Shown: positions 15,397-22,626 of the stretch, piece by piece | Layout: the number at the start of each line of letters is the position of its first letter | How positions within the stretch are numbered: position 1 is the stretch's first letter | Source: Prevotella sp. UBA2755 | GTDB taxonomy: Bacteria; Bacteroidota; Bacteroidia; Bacteroidales; Bacteroidaceae | Assembly: GCA_002353225.1 (NCBI GenBank) | Contig: DEJF01000027.1 | Span: forward strand, 90,795-119,844 | Direction of reading: 5' to 3' | Length of the DNA: 29,050 nucleotides | Made by a program: the position numbers and the translations under genes | The notes under the pieces: generated by a model | Databases searched by the model: none | What the model saw: only the letters and a program-made list of their open reading frames with translations | Told to the model about the DNA's origin: nothing

Positions 15397-17326
15397 AGTA
15401 TTCTTCCTCTTCTGGACGGTCTTCCTCGATAACGAGGTTGTCAATAATAAAGTTCTGACGCTCCATCGTGTTCTTACCCATATAATACTCCAAGAGTTTC
15501 TGCACCTGGTCGTTCTTATGAAGGGTCACCTGTTCCAAACGAATATCAGGACCGATAAAGCCTGCGAACTCCTCAGGACTAATCTCTCCAAGCCCTTTAA
15601 AGCGTGTTATCTCCGGATCTGGTCCCAATTCCTGTATTGCCTTCACACGCTCTTCCTCACTATAACAGTAACGAGTAACGAAATCTCCCTTCTTTCCATC
15701 CTCACGCATCTCCTTCTTCCGAATCTTAGTACGGCGATTACGAACACGGAACAAAGGAGTCTGCAACACGTAGACATGTCCTTTCTTGATAAGTTCCGGG
15801 AAGAACTGCAGGAAGAATGTGATAATCAACAGACGAATATGCATGCCGTCAACATCGGCATCCGTCGCTACAATCACCTTATTATATCTGAGGGTATCAA
15901 GTCCTTCCTCGATATCGAGCGCTGCCTGTAGCAGGTTAAACTCCTCGTTCTCATAGACTACTTTCTTCGTCAATCCAAAGGAATTCAGGGGTTTTCCTCG
16001 CAGAGAGAACACTGCCTGTGTGTTCACATCACGGCTCTTGGTGATACTTCCGCTGGCGGAGTCACCCTCAGTAATAAAGATACACGACTCCTCTTTGCGG
16101 TCGTTCTTGGTATCACTGAAATGGATACGGCAGTCGCGCAATTTACGATTGTGCAGGTTTGCCTTCTTGGCACGCTCACGAGCCAGTTTCGTCACACCAG
16201 CCATTGCCTTACGCTCTCGCTCTGTCTCTTTGATCTTCTGCTCCAGCACCTCCACCACATCAGCGTGGATATGCAAGTAGTTGTCTACTTCCTGCTTGAC
16301 GAAATCACCAATATACTTATTGATGCTGACGCCGTCTGGTGACATCGTCGTAGAGCCTAACTTGATCTTCGTCTGACTCTCAAAGATAGGTTCCTCGACA
16401 TTGATAGAGATGGCTGCGACGATACCCGTACGGATATCACCATACTCATACTTGTTGAAGAACTCCTTGATGGTACGGGCGATGTGCTCTTTGAAGGCAC
16501 TCTGATGGGTACCGCCTTGCGTAGTATGCTGTCCATTGACAAAGGAATAGTACTCCTCACCATACTGATTAGCATGCGTAAAGGCGATCTCGATATCCTC
16601 ACCTTGCAGATGGATAATAGGATAAAGGGCATCATTCGTCATACGGTCCTTCAACAAGTCCTCCAATCCATGACGGCTGAGGATGCGACGACCGTTATAC
16701 ATGATGGTCAGTCCGATATTCAGATAGGTATAGTTGCGAAGCATGTTCTCCACGATCTCATCATGGAACTGATAGTTGAGGAACTTCGTGTTGTCGGGCT
16801 CGAAATAGATATAGGTACCATTCTCATCCTGTGTAGGCTCTGTCACGTCACTGACCAGTTCGCCACACTCAAAGACTGCCTTGCGAACCTTACCGTCACG
16901 ATAACTATGTACCTCGAAACGACTGCTCAGCGCATTAACGGCTTTCACACCAACACCATTCAGTCCGATAGACTTCTTAAACGCCTTCGAGTCGAACTTA
17001 CCACTGGTATTCAGGATGCTGACAGACTCTATCAATTTTCCTTGGGGAATACCACGACCATAGTCACGGACAGAGATACGGAGATGGTCCTCCACTGTCA
17101 CCTCGATACGGTCGCCCGCCTTCATCTTGAACTCGTCAATAGAGTTGTCGAAGACCTCTTTCAACAACACATAGATACCATCTTCTGCGGAGGAACCGTC
17201 ACCCAAACGTCCGATATACATACCAGGACGAAGCCTGATATGCTGCAATCCTGTTAAGGTTTGTATATTACCCTCGTCATAATTGACGGTCTCTTGACTC
17301 TCTACGATGTTCTTCTCTTCGCTCAT
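15389..17326 (-). CDS. parE: DNA topoisomerase IV subunit B (type IIA ATPase/TOPRIM subunit)
   Basis: This 645-residue protein has a GHKL ATPase domain with EVFDNSIDE (Glu57 general base, Asn61 for Mg-ATP), RDYGRGIP and GLNGVGVKAVNALS. The transducer domain has the KLGSTT switch-lysine region around 320-326, and TOPRIM has ITEGDSASG (Glu420) and ATDADVDGMH (Asp489/491/493). It supplies ATP-driven gating for decatenation with ParC, which is not in this window. Length and lack of the GyrB-specific tail insert favour ParE, but GyrB and ParE are hard to tell apart by eye. The C-terminus is strikingly acidic (EEDRPEEEEYYD). It is preceded by the GNAT-like gene (6-bp gap) and overlaps the S41 protease gene. 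Confidence 0.9.
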   Translation of the reverse strand: MSEEKNIVESQETVNYDEGNIQTLTGLQHIRLRPGMYIGRLGDGSSAEDGIYVLLKEVFDNSIDEFKMKAGDRIEVTVEDHLRISVRDYGRGIPQGKLIESVSILNTSGKFDSKAFKKSIGLNGVGVKAVNALSSRFEVHSYRDGKVRKAVFECGELVSDVTEPTQDENGTYIYFEPDNTKFLNYQFHDEIVENMLRNYTYLNIGLTIMYNGRRILSRHGLEDLLKDRMTNDALYPIIHLQGEDIEIAFTHANQYGEEYYSFVNGQHTTQGGTHQSAFKEHIARTIKEFFNKYEYGDIRTGIVAAISINVEEPIFESQTKIKLGSTTMSPDGVSINKYIGDFVKQEVDNYLHIHADVVEVLEQKIKETERERKAMAGVTKLARERAKKANLHNRKLRDCRIHFSDTKNDRKEESCIFITEGDSASGSITKSRDVNTQAVFSLRGKPLNSFGLTKKVVYENEEFNLLQAALDIEEGLDTLRYNKVIVATDADVDGMHIRLLIITFFLQFFPELIKKGHVYVLQTPLFRVRNRRTKIRKKEMREDGKKGDFVTRYCYSEEERVKAIQELGPDPEITRFKGLGEISPEEFAGFIGPDIRLEQVTLHKNDQVQKLLEYYMGKNTMERQNFIIDNLVIEEDRPEEEEYYD

Positions 17327-17332
17327 ATCTCT

Positions 17333-18487
17333 TTATAAACTTTTCTTATAACAACGGCGCCGCTTGTGCTGCTCGTGCTCCAAGTACTGCCACTGCGACT
17401 GCACTTTCTCGTTGGTCTCCATCTCCACATTGGTCTCACCCCACTTAAAACCGTATTTCTGGTATATGGGGATAAGGTCATAGAACAACAGGGCATTAGC
17501 ACCTTTCTGCTGGTACTCTGGCAAGAAACCAATGAGCAACAAGTCCAGACATTCTGCCTGATGGAACTTCAAGGCTTTCAGACAATGCCACCAGCCAAAG
17601 GGAAACAGTCGCCCGTTCTTACACTTTTGCAAGGCTCGGGTCATATTGGTAATGCTGACGCCTACTCCTATAATGTCGTGATTGGGAGTGTTCCAGTCTT
17701 CTATCAGACAGAGCATATCCATGTCGAGCATCGGAAAGTACATCTTCAGATACTCGTCTATCTGTGCTTCTGTCATTTGCGAGAAGCCATAGATGTTCTG
17801 ATACGACTTATTGACTACCTCAAGTACCTTACGACCTATCTGCTCCTTACCCATTATCTGGCTACGCTTAGGATGCACAGGATGCAGATTATAGCGTTTC
17901 ATCACCATCTCGGCAATCTTCTTGTATTTCTCTGGCATGCCGTCCTTGGGTACGATGAGTTTGAACTCCACATAGTCGTTGTCCTTCTCCCATCCACCCA
18001 ACTGCTCCATGTGACGGGGATAATAGTCGTAATTATAGATGGTCGACATGGTTCCCAACTGGTCGAAGCCCTCGATGAGCATTCCCTCTGGGTCCATATC
18101 CGTAAAACCTAACGGTCCTACCAGTTCTGTCATACCTTTCTCCCTACCCCATGCAGACACAGCATCAAACAGGGCTGCCGACACTTCCATGTCGTCGATG
18201 AAGTCTATCCATCCGAAACGCACACTCTTACGATTCCAACGGTCGTTGGCACGATGGTTGATAATACCTGCAATACGTCCTACCACCTTGCCGTCCTTAT
18301 AAGCAAGGAAATACTCTGCCTCACAAAACTCAAAGGCAGCGTTCTTGTCCTTACTCAGTGTATGCACCTCATCCGAATGTAAATTGGGTGCGTCGTAAGG
18401 ATTATTTCTATATAAGTCGTAGTGAAACTGGATAAAAGTTTCCAGGCTTTGCTTGTCGGTGACTTTCCGAATTTCTACTGATGACAT
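17333..18487 (-). CDS. GNAT-like acyltransferase fold protein, function unknown
   Basis: This 384-residue protein has no signal peptide and is predicted cytoplasmic. Residues about 1-150 resemble a GNAT fold (VEIRKVTDKQSLETFIQF, then YFLAYKDGKVVGRIAGIIN as the beta4/acetyl-CoA strand region). A second half contains DIIGVGVSITN and LLLIGFLPEYQQKGANALLFYD, the latter resembling the acetyl-CoA loop of GNATs (QxxGxA). The two halves may therefore form a double GNAT. Proteins of this type are widespread in Bacteroidetes and usually annotated simply as N-acetyltransferase or hypothetical; the substrate is unknown. It heads the unit with parE (6-bp spacing), with a well-formed promoter upstream. Confidence 0.75.
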   Translation of the reverse strand: MSSVEIRKVTDKQSLETFIQFHYDLYRNNPYDAPNLHSDEVHTLSKDKNAAFEFCEAEYFLAYKDGKVVGRIAGIINHRANDRWNRKSVRFGWIDFIDDMEVSAALFDAVSAWGREKGMTELVGPLGFTDMDPEGMLIEGFDQLGTMSTIYNYDYYPRHMEQLGGWEKDNDYVEFKLIVPKDGMPEKYKKIAEMVMKRYNLHPVHPKRSQIMGKEQIGRKVLEVVNKSYQNIYGFSQMTEAQIDEYLKMYFPMLDMDMLCLIEDWNTPNHDIIGVGVSITNMTRALQKCKNGRLFPFGWWHCLKALKFHQAECLDLLLIGFLPEYQQKGANALLFYDLIPIYQKYGFKWGETNVEMETNEKVQSQWQYLEHEQHKRRRCYKKSL

Positions 18488-18513
18488 ATTATTACCTTAA
18501 TTGATTAAATCGT

Positions 18514-18546
18514 ACAAAGATACGAAAAATCAAAGAAACACACAAA
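18514..18546 (-). promoter_or_regulatory. Bacteroidetes-type promoter of the GNAT-parE-S41-GH95 unit
   Basis: On the minus strand a TTTG (-33, at 18543-18546) and TATCTTTGT (-7, at 18514-18522) are separated by 20 nt, the expected spacing. The -7 box lies 26 nt before the ATG at 18487. This is the best-formed promoter in the window and shows that parE can be transcribed independently of the methyltransferase upstream. Confidence 0.7.
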
Positions 18547-18549
18547 GTT

Positions 18550-19776
18550 TTAACCTATTTTACGGCAAATAAACAACTTGTGTGTGCCATCAGACAGGGT
18601 TGTTCCGAAAATGAACATGTCTCCACCGTCCTTGATCTTCAGTTTTTTACGCAGTTGTTCTGCAGTCAATGGGAAGTTGCGAACGGCTATATTCGCCTGG
18701 TCGATACCAGCCAAGGCTTGTTTTAACTCCTGTTTGTTCATCGAGGTCATCGTCTCTACCACGAACTGTCTGCCTGGGAAATCCCTCACCTCATGGTCGG
18801 AAACGAAGAGGTGGGAGTTAGCCGATAACGGGTTAACACCAAACGCCTCAGCCACTTCTCCGAAGCATCCTGCCTTCATGATACTGGCATTCGGTTCGAA
18901 TAAATAAAGGAAACCACTGGTTCCAACGAAGGAAACCATTGGTTCCAACGAAGGAAACCGATGGTTTCCCCCATGGGAACCAGCGGTTTCCCCTATGGGA
19001 ACAAACTCAAAGGATGTATTATTATTCACGCAAGCAAGGCGCAAGCCACCTGAGAGTTTGCTGCTAATGACTAAAAGAAGTTCTTTGCACTCGTTGTCAA
19101 CACTGACGATATGCACCTCACTGACCCCTCCTAAGTCGCTGACAGCCTTGCGCCAGTCGAGCATCGGCGACAGTTTGAGGATGATACGGTCGGCTTTTTC
19201 CTTCAGCAAGGGGAGCAGTTCGAGGACATTGGGGGTACAGTCTTCGATACCATAGGTGCGACTGCCATGCTGATCCCTTCGTGCCGGGTCGAGGAAGAGG
19301 GCATCGACCGGTGGCATCTCCTTTAGGAAATCTTCTGCTTCCGCACAGACCACCTCAGCCTCCAATCCTAACTGCTGGAAGTTATGACGGGCGATATCAC
19401 ACAAGTCCGCATTCCTTTCGACATAGGTCCGCTTCCCAAACTTTTGCGACATCCAATAGAAGTCAATGCCGAAGCCGCCTGTCAGGTCAACAAACGTTCC
19501 CTTCTCAGAAGGAGAGGGGTCAGGGGTGAGGCTTCCCTTGTACCGAGCCGTCTCCTCACTGGAACACTGCTCCATATTCAGATGGGGAGGATAGATAACC
19601 CCCTCCACAGCAGCCCATGAGGGCAGTTTCCGCCTTGCCGTCTGCCATCCCGCAATCTGTTGCAAGGCGAAGGGCATATCCACCTCTGCCGACTTTCCCC
19701 CACTCAGGGCAAGTCGTCTGACATCGTCCATCCGATGCTCCCGCACATACTGCCATGTCACCTCATTGACATTCAT
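18550..19776 (-). CDS. THUMP-like/PG_1098-type SAM-dependent methyltransferase
   Basis: This 408-residue cytoplasmic protein has a class I Rossmann methyltransferase core. SAM motif I is DLTGGFGIDF (97-106), followed by YVERNADLCDIARHN (acidic ribose-binding Glu120), AEAEDFL, and DALFLDPARRD as the active-site strand. The N-terminal helical part contains MEQCSSEETARYK. The C-terminal THUMP-like part includes LFEPNASIMKAG and ends DGTHKLFICRKIG. Relatives are thought to modify RNA, but no specific target is known to me. Two repeat-derived segments interrupt the protein: about residues 81-93 (LTPDPSPSEKG element) just before motif I, and residues 259-290, a four-copy 22-bp tandem repeat read through in shifting frames. 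The ATG is only 4 nt from a -7 box, suggesting a leaderless mRNA. Confidence 0.85.
   Translation of the reverse strand: MNVNEVTWQYVREHRMDDVRRLALSGGKSAEVDMPFALQQIAGWQTARRKLPSWAAVEGVIYPPHLNMEQCSSEETARYKGSLTPDPSPSEKGTFVDLTGGFGIDFYWMSQKFGKRTYVERNADLCDIARHNFQQLGLEAEVVCAEAEDFLKEMPPVDALFLDPARRDQHGSRTYGIEDCTPNVLELLPLLKEKADRIILKLSPMLDWRKAVSDLGGVSEVHIVSVDNECKELLLVISSKLSGGLRLACVNNNTSFEFVPIGETAGSHGGNHRFPSLEPMVSFVGTSGFLYLFEPNASIMKAGCFGEVAEAFGVNPLSANSHLFVSDHEVRDFPGRQFVVETMTSMNKQELKQALAGIDQANIAVRNFPLTAEQLRKKLKIKDGGDMFIFGTTLSDGTHKLFICRKIG
18907..19002. repeat. Family E 22-bp tandem palindromic repeat inside the methyltransferase gene
   Basis: Four 22-bp units start at 18907, 18929, 18951 and 18973, followed by 8 bp of a fifth (to 19002). 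The first reads aaggaaaccactggttccaa plus cg. Each unit carries inverted arms ggaaacc/ggttcc; the third is perfect (GGAAACC-gat-GGTTTCC). The total is 96 bp, exactly 32 codons. Because 22 is not a multiple of 3, successive units are translated in different frames, yet no stop arises. Confidence 0.9.
19496..19541. repeat. Family D 'LTPDPSPSEKG' repeat inside the methyltransferase gene
   Basis: The plus strand has cttctcagaaggagagggg followed by tcaggggtgagg. Read on the minus strand it encodes GSLTPDPSPSEKGT between ETARYK and FVDLTGGFG. I recognise LTPDPSP-type peptides as the hallmark of a widely dispersed short palindromic repeat often found between and within genes in Bacteroidetes and other phyla (recall, not a search). 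Confidence 0.75.
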
Positions 19777-19780
19777 GCTT

Positions 19781-19789
19781 GCAAAGATA
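19781..19789 (-). promoter_or_regulatory. -7 box immediately before the methyltransferase ATG
   Basis: The minus strand reads TATCTTTGC, a strong TAnnTTTG match. Only 4 nt separate it from the ATG at 19776, so transcription would begin at or within the start codon. It lies in the 24-bp gap after the regulator gene. Confidence 0.55.
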
Positions 19790-19800
19790 CGAAAAAGAAT

Positions 19801-21312
19801 CTACATTCCTCGCAAACGAGCGTCAAAATCACGGGCTCCACCTTTCTCCCCAAAGATTTTCAAGAGCAGTGCCGTACGCATATTCGTAACTCGCTGAGGT
19901 GATATTGCTGCCAGTGTCGCTATCTCACTGGGGGTGAAACGCAGTCGTATCAGCAGACAGATATTAGTCTCTAAGGGTGAGAGCGAGACGGCGCCATTCA
20001 ATCGGGCGAGGAAAGCAGGTGACTGTTGTTGGATAAGGGTATGCAGTTCCCGCCAGTCTCTGTCTGTTGCCTCTTTGCCTCTTGCCGCCATCTGGTGCAA
20101 ACGACTGACAGTATCCGCTGATAACAGGTGCTCGGCAATCTGCCACGTCAGGTATTTCTGGTTGAGGACATCAATATGCGTATGTAGTCGATTGATGCGA
20201 CGACGATAATACCATATACCTATCAGAATGGCAAACAATAAGATACTTATAAAGGAAAGCAAGATAATAGTAACCCGATACTGACGGCGTTCTTTCTGTT
20301 GCTGGTTGATTTGTGTCTGATAGGCGATAATATCAGCAGCAGGACTTTCCACATAGGCATGTTGATAAAATTGATTCAAACGTTGCGAGAGGTCTGCGAC
20401 TCTCTCATAGAAACCTTCTTGCTGATAATAGTCTATCAGTCGTTCATAGCAATGAATACGGATATCTGGATTGGGGGAGTGCAACAACTCATACCAGAAG
20501 TCGTGCGCCTGTTGGATGTTCCCTTGTTCTGCCTCGATATCAGCAAGCAGCATCGTCCCCTTGTCGAGTTGGGCAAATTGACGAGAAACAGTAACCAACT
20601 GCTTTGCCATCTGCAACTTACCTTGACGCTTCATCATACTTGCCTCGTTGACGATGGAGGTGGCACGGATAACATTTTGCGTTTGGTTCCTCAACCGTTT
20701 CGACTGCTCTACATAGTATTGCAGACTGTCTGTCTCCTCGTTCTTATCAAAAGTCGTCGCAAGATTATTCAGCATCTGTACCTGTCCATTCACATCGCCC
20801 TCCTGGGTTGCCACCTCCAGGGCTTGATGATAATAACGAAGTGCCTGTTGGAAATCTGCAGCATTATCATTGATATCACCCAATACGGCATAAAGCAAAT
20901 AACGCAGTCCAGGATCATCAAGGTCTCCAAACGCCCTCTCTACTTCCTTGACGAGCCCTAATCCCTCGATATAATGCCCTTTGGAATACAAGTCCATCCC
21001 CTGATGCAGCATGGCACGAGCCTGATGATCATAATCACCTAACTCCTTGAAATAGCCGATACATTGCTCTAAGTCCGTCTCCCCACTCAAAGGGACACCC
21101 ACCCCATGCAGTGCCTCAGCCTTCACCAGTTGATAAAGCAGAGTATCATTGATAGCATGGCATCGCTCCAACGAGTCCAGCATCAGATGGGCACGGTCAG
21201 GGTGATGGTCGGCTTCATATTCCACCTCCCTGAATACCCCATAGGCAGGCTGTTTCTGAGAACAGCCTGCCATCAAGAGAGTAATTAATAATATAAATAA
21301 TGTGTTCCTCAT
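19801..21312 (-). CDS. Membrane-anchored TPR regulator with C-terminal LuxR-like HTH
   Basis: This 503-residue protein begins with a lipoprotein-type signal (LMAGC, Cys17). It continues with helical TPR-like repeats (about 55-310, e.g. ADFQQALRYYHQALEVA), one strong transmembrane helix (about 346-368, flanked by RRRI) and a short coiled linker. It ends in a helix-turn-helix of LuxR style (about 443-492: LSPLETNICLLIRLRFTPSEIATLAAISPQRV in pieces). Topology predicts a periplasmic sensor and cytoplasmic DNA-binding end, as in known Bacteroidetes TPR/DUF6377-like regulators. Its ATG overlaps the TGA of the TonB-domain gene (ATGA), so the two are co-expressed. Target genes are unknown. If Cys17 is lipidated, the protein would be held in the membrane at both ends of the TPR domain. 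Confidence 0.8.
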   Translation of the reverse strand: MRNTLFILLITLLMAGCSQKQPAYGVFREVEYEADHHPDRAHLMLDSLERCHAINDTLLYQLVKAEALHGVGVPLSGETDLEQCIGYFKELGDYDHQARAMLHQGMDLYSKGHYIEGLGLVKEVERAFGDLDDPGLRYLLYAVLGDINDNAADFQQALRYYHQALEVATQEGDVNGQVQMLNNLATTFDKNEETDSLQYYVEQSKRLRNQTQNVIRATSIVNEASMMKRQGKLQMAKQLVTVSRQFAQLDKGTMLLADIEAEQGNIQQAHDFWYELLHSPNPDIRIHCYERLIDYYQQEGFYERVADLSQRLNQFYQHAYVESPAADIIAYQTQINQQQKERRQYRVTIILLSFISILLFAILIGIWYYRRRINRLHTHIDVLNQKYLTWQIAEHLLSADTVSRLHQMAARGKEATDRDWRELHTLIQQQSPAFLARLNGAVSLSPLETNICLLIRLRFTPSEIATLAAISPQRVTNMRTALLLKIFGEKGGARDFDARLRGM

Positions 21313-21740
21313 TTCTTCTTTTTATCTGCTGGGATGGCAAATCGGAGAGGAATCGTATACTTCACACGCACTACCTTCCCGTTCTGCTTACCAGGAGTCC
21401 ATTTAGGTAACAACTTCACCACACGGATAGCCTCAGCATCGAGAGAGGGCCATGCGTCCTTGACAACCTCCACGTCATTAACACTGCCGTCTTTCTCCAC
21501 AACGAATCTCACAATCACGAGTCCTTCCTTCTGTTGTTTCTCAGCATCCTCAGGATACTTCATGGTGTCCCCTATGAACTTCATGAGTTCGCTCATACCA
21601 CCAGGGTACTCTGGCATCTGCTCAACGACATCATATACTTTCTCTTTTGCACTTGCCTCATTGGACACAACGGTCTTCTGTGCCTGTACACTTAATGTCA
21701 GACCTGCCGACATCATGGCTAATAAAATCATTCTTTTCAT
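21309..21740 (-). CDS. Small secreted TonB C-terminal domain protein
   Basis: This 143-residue protein has a cleavable signal peptide (about 1-21, ending SVQAQ) and little else but a TonB_C fold. It carries the Bacteroidetes YPGG motif in EQMPEYPGGMSELMKFI, then MKYPEDAEKQQKEGLVIVRFVVEKDGSV and VRVKYTIPLRF. True TonB proteins are anchored by an N-terminal helix and have a Pro-rich spanning region; both are missing. It therefore cannot energise a receptor by the classical route and may be a periplasmic modulator. It ends in a Lys-rich tail (DKKKK). It is translationally coupled to the TPR/HTH regulator, which suggests a sensing or signalling pair. Confidence 0.85.
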   Translation of the reverse strand: MKRMILLAMMSAGLTLSVQAQKTVVSNEASAKEKVYDVVEQMPEYPGGMSELMKFIGDTMKYPEDAEKQQKEGLVIVRFVVEKDGSVNDVEVVKDAWPSLDAEAIRVVKLLPKWTPGKQNGKVVRVKYTIPLRFAIPADKKKK

Positions 21741-21796
21741 CTTTCTTACTTGTTTTTAGAGTAAATAACTAAATTGACTTAAAGTGTTCGAACGCT

Positions 21797-21829
21797 GCAA
21801 AAGTAGTTCTTTTCCCCAAACCATGCAAG
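21797..21829 (-). promoter_or_regulatory. Promoter of the TonB-domain/regulator operon
   Basis: The minus strand has CTTG (-33-like, 21826-21829) and TACTTTTGC (-7, 21797-21805) with 20-nt spacing. It leaves a leader of about 55 nt before the ATG at 21740. The 175-bp region 21741-21915 holds this and the divergent hemolysin III promoter and nothing else I can support. Confidence 0.55.
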
Positions 21830-21900
21830 AAAATCATTACATGAGATTACACTATCCGTCATTTTTTAATTTTGAGTAATCATTATTCCAAAAACTTTTG

Positions 21901-21909
21901 TATTTTTGT
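21901..21909 (+). promoter_or_regulatory. -7 box immediately before the hemolysin III gene
   Basis: TATTTTTGT fits TAnnTTTG and is only 6 nt from the ATG at 21916. The preceding attattccaaaaacttttg is almost identical to the sequence before the zeta-kinase -7 box (22593-22610). A -33 TTTG at proper spacing is not obvious. Confidence 0.5.
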
Positions 21910-21915
21910 AGCCCG

Positions 21916-22566
21916 ATGGCGATTCGATATACTCATAAGGAAGAACTATGGAACGCATGGAGTCATGCTGGAGGCATCGTGATGGGTGTTGCATTCGGCA
22001 TCGTGTTCCTGGTGATGGCTTTCAAGGGCGACAACCCTTGGGCACGACTGGGTGTGTGCCTTTATCTCTTTGGTATGTTAGGCAGTTACATTGCCTCTAC
22101 GATATACCACACGTTACCTCGTCGCTCGAAATGGAAAGAACGGTTACGTAAATGGGACCATGCCGCCATCTATTGGCACATTGCAGGCTCGTACTCACCA
22201 CTTACTTTGGTGGCTCTGCGCACACAAGGCTATTGGGGATGGAGTCTCTTTATCTTCGTATGGACCTGTGCGATAGCGGGTACCATCGTGAGTTTCATCA
22301 AACTGAAGGAGCATTCTAATGTCGAGACGTTCTGTTACGTGGGTATGGGGTTAAGTGTCCTGGTTGCTTTCAAGCCTCTCCTCGACTCCGTATCAACCGC
22401 CGCAGTGATATGGATTATCGCAGAGGGTGTGTGTTATATCACCGGTGCCCTCTTCTATTCGTTCAACAAGAAGCGGTATATGCACTCCGTCTTCCACTTC
22501 TTCGTCCTTGCCGGCAGCATCTGCCATATCATCGCCGTATGGGACGTGCTGATGGAATACCTATAA
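21916..22566 (+). CDS. Hemolysin III / PAQR family membrane protein
   Basis: I start this at ATG 21916 (216 residues, MAIRYTHKEELWNAWSH); an earlier in-frame TTG lies in the promoter. It has seven predicted membrane helices. The family's putative metal-site residues are present: SxxxH in ASTIYHTL, the Asp/His pair in KWDHAAIYWHIAGSYSPL, and the C-terminal HSVFHFFVLAGSICH. Members of this family (YqfA/HlyIII, related to adiponectin receptors) are inner-membrane proteins with suspected hydrolase activity on lipids. The haemolysin label is historical and does not imply virulence. Monocistronic or read through into the zeta module 60 bp downstream, which has its own promoter. Confidence 0.92.
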   Translation: MAIRYTHKEELWNAWSHAGGIVMGVAFGIVFLVMAFKGDNPWARLGVCLYLFGMLGSYIASTIYHTLPRRSKWKERLRKWDHAAIYWHIAGSYSPLTLVALRTQGYWGWSLFIFVWTCAIAGTIVSFIKLKEHSNVETFCYVGMGLSVLVAFKPLLDSVSTAAVIWIIAEGVCYITGALFYSFNKKRYMHSVFHFFVLAGSICHIIAVWDVLMEYL

Positions 22567-22585
22567 GGCATTTTTCCTCCTTTTA

Positions 22586-22619
22586 ATTGTTATTATTCCA
22601 AAATCTTTTGTATATTTGC
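22586..22619 (+). promoter_or_regulatory. Promoter of the zeta-kinase module
   Basis: ATTG (-33-like, 22586-22589) and TATATTTGC (-7, 22611-22619) are 21 nt apart. The -7 box ends 7 nt before the ATG at 22627, so the transcript is predicted to have almost no leader. Confidence 0.6.
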
Positions 22620-22626
22620 AATCGAT

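Noticed and set aside
16484..17257. A 257-codon plus-strand open frame antisense to parE
   Set aside because: It is a shadow of the strongly conserved parE gene; composition and motifs belong to the minus strand and no promoter precedes it.
18907..19002. Short regularly repeated palindromes as a CRISPR array
   Set aside because: Units are 22 bp, directly adjacent and without spacers, and lie in frame within a gene; no cas gene is nearby.
21916..22566. Hemolysin III as evidence of virulence
   Set aside because: The PAQR/HlyIII family is widespread in harmless bacteria and the name is historical.
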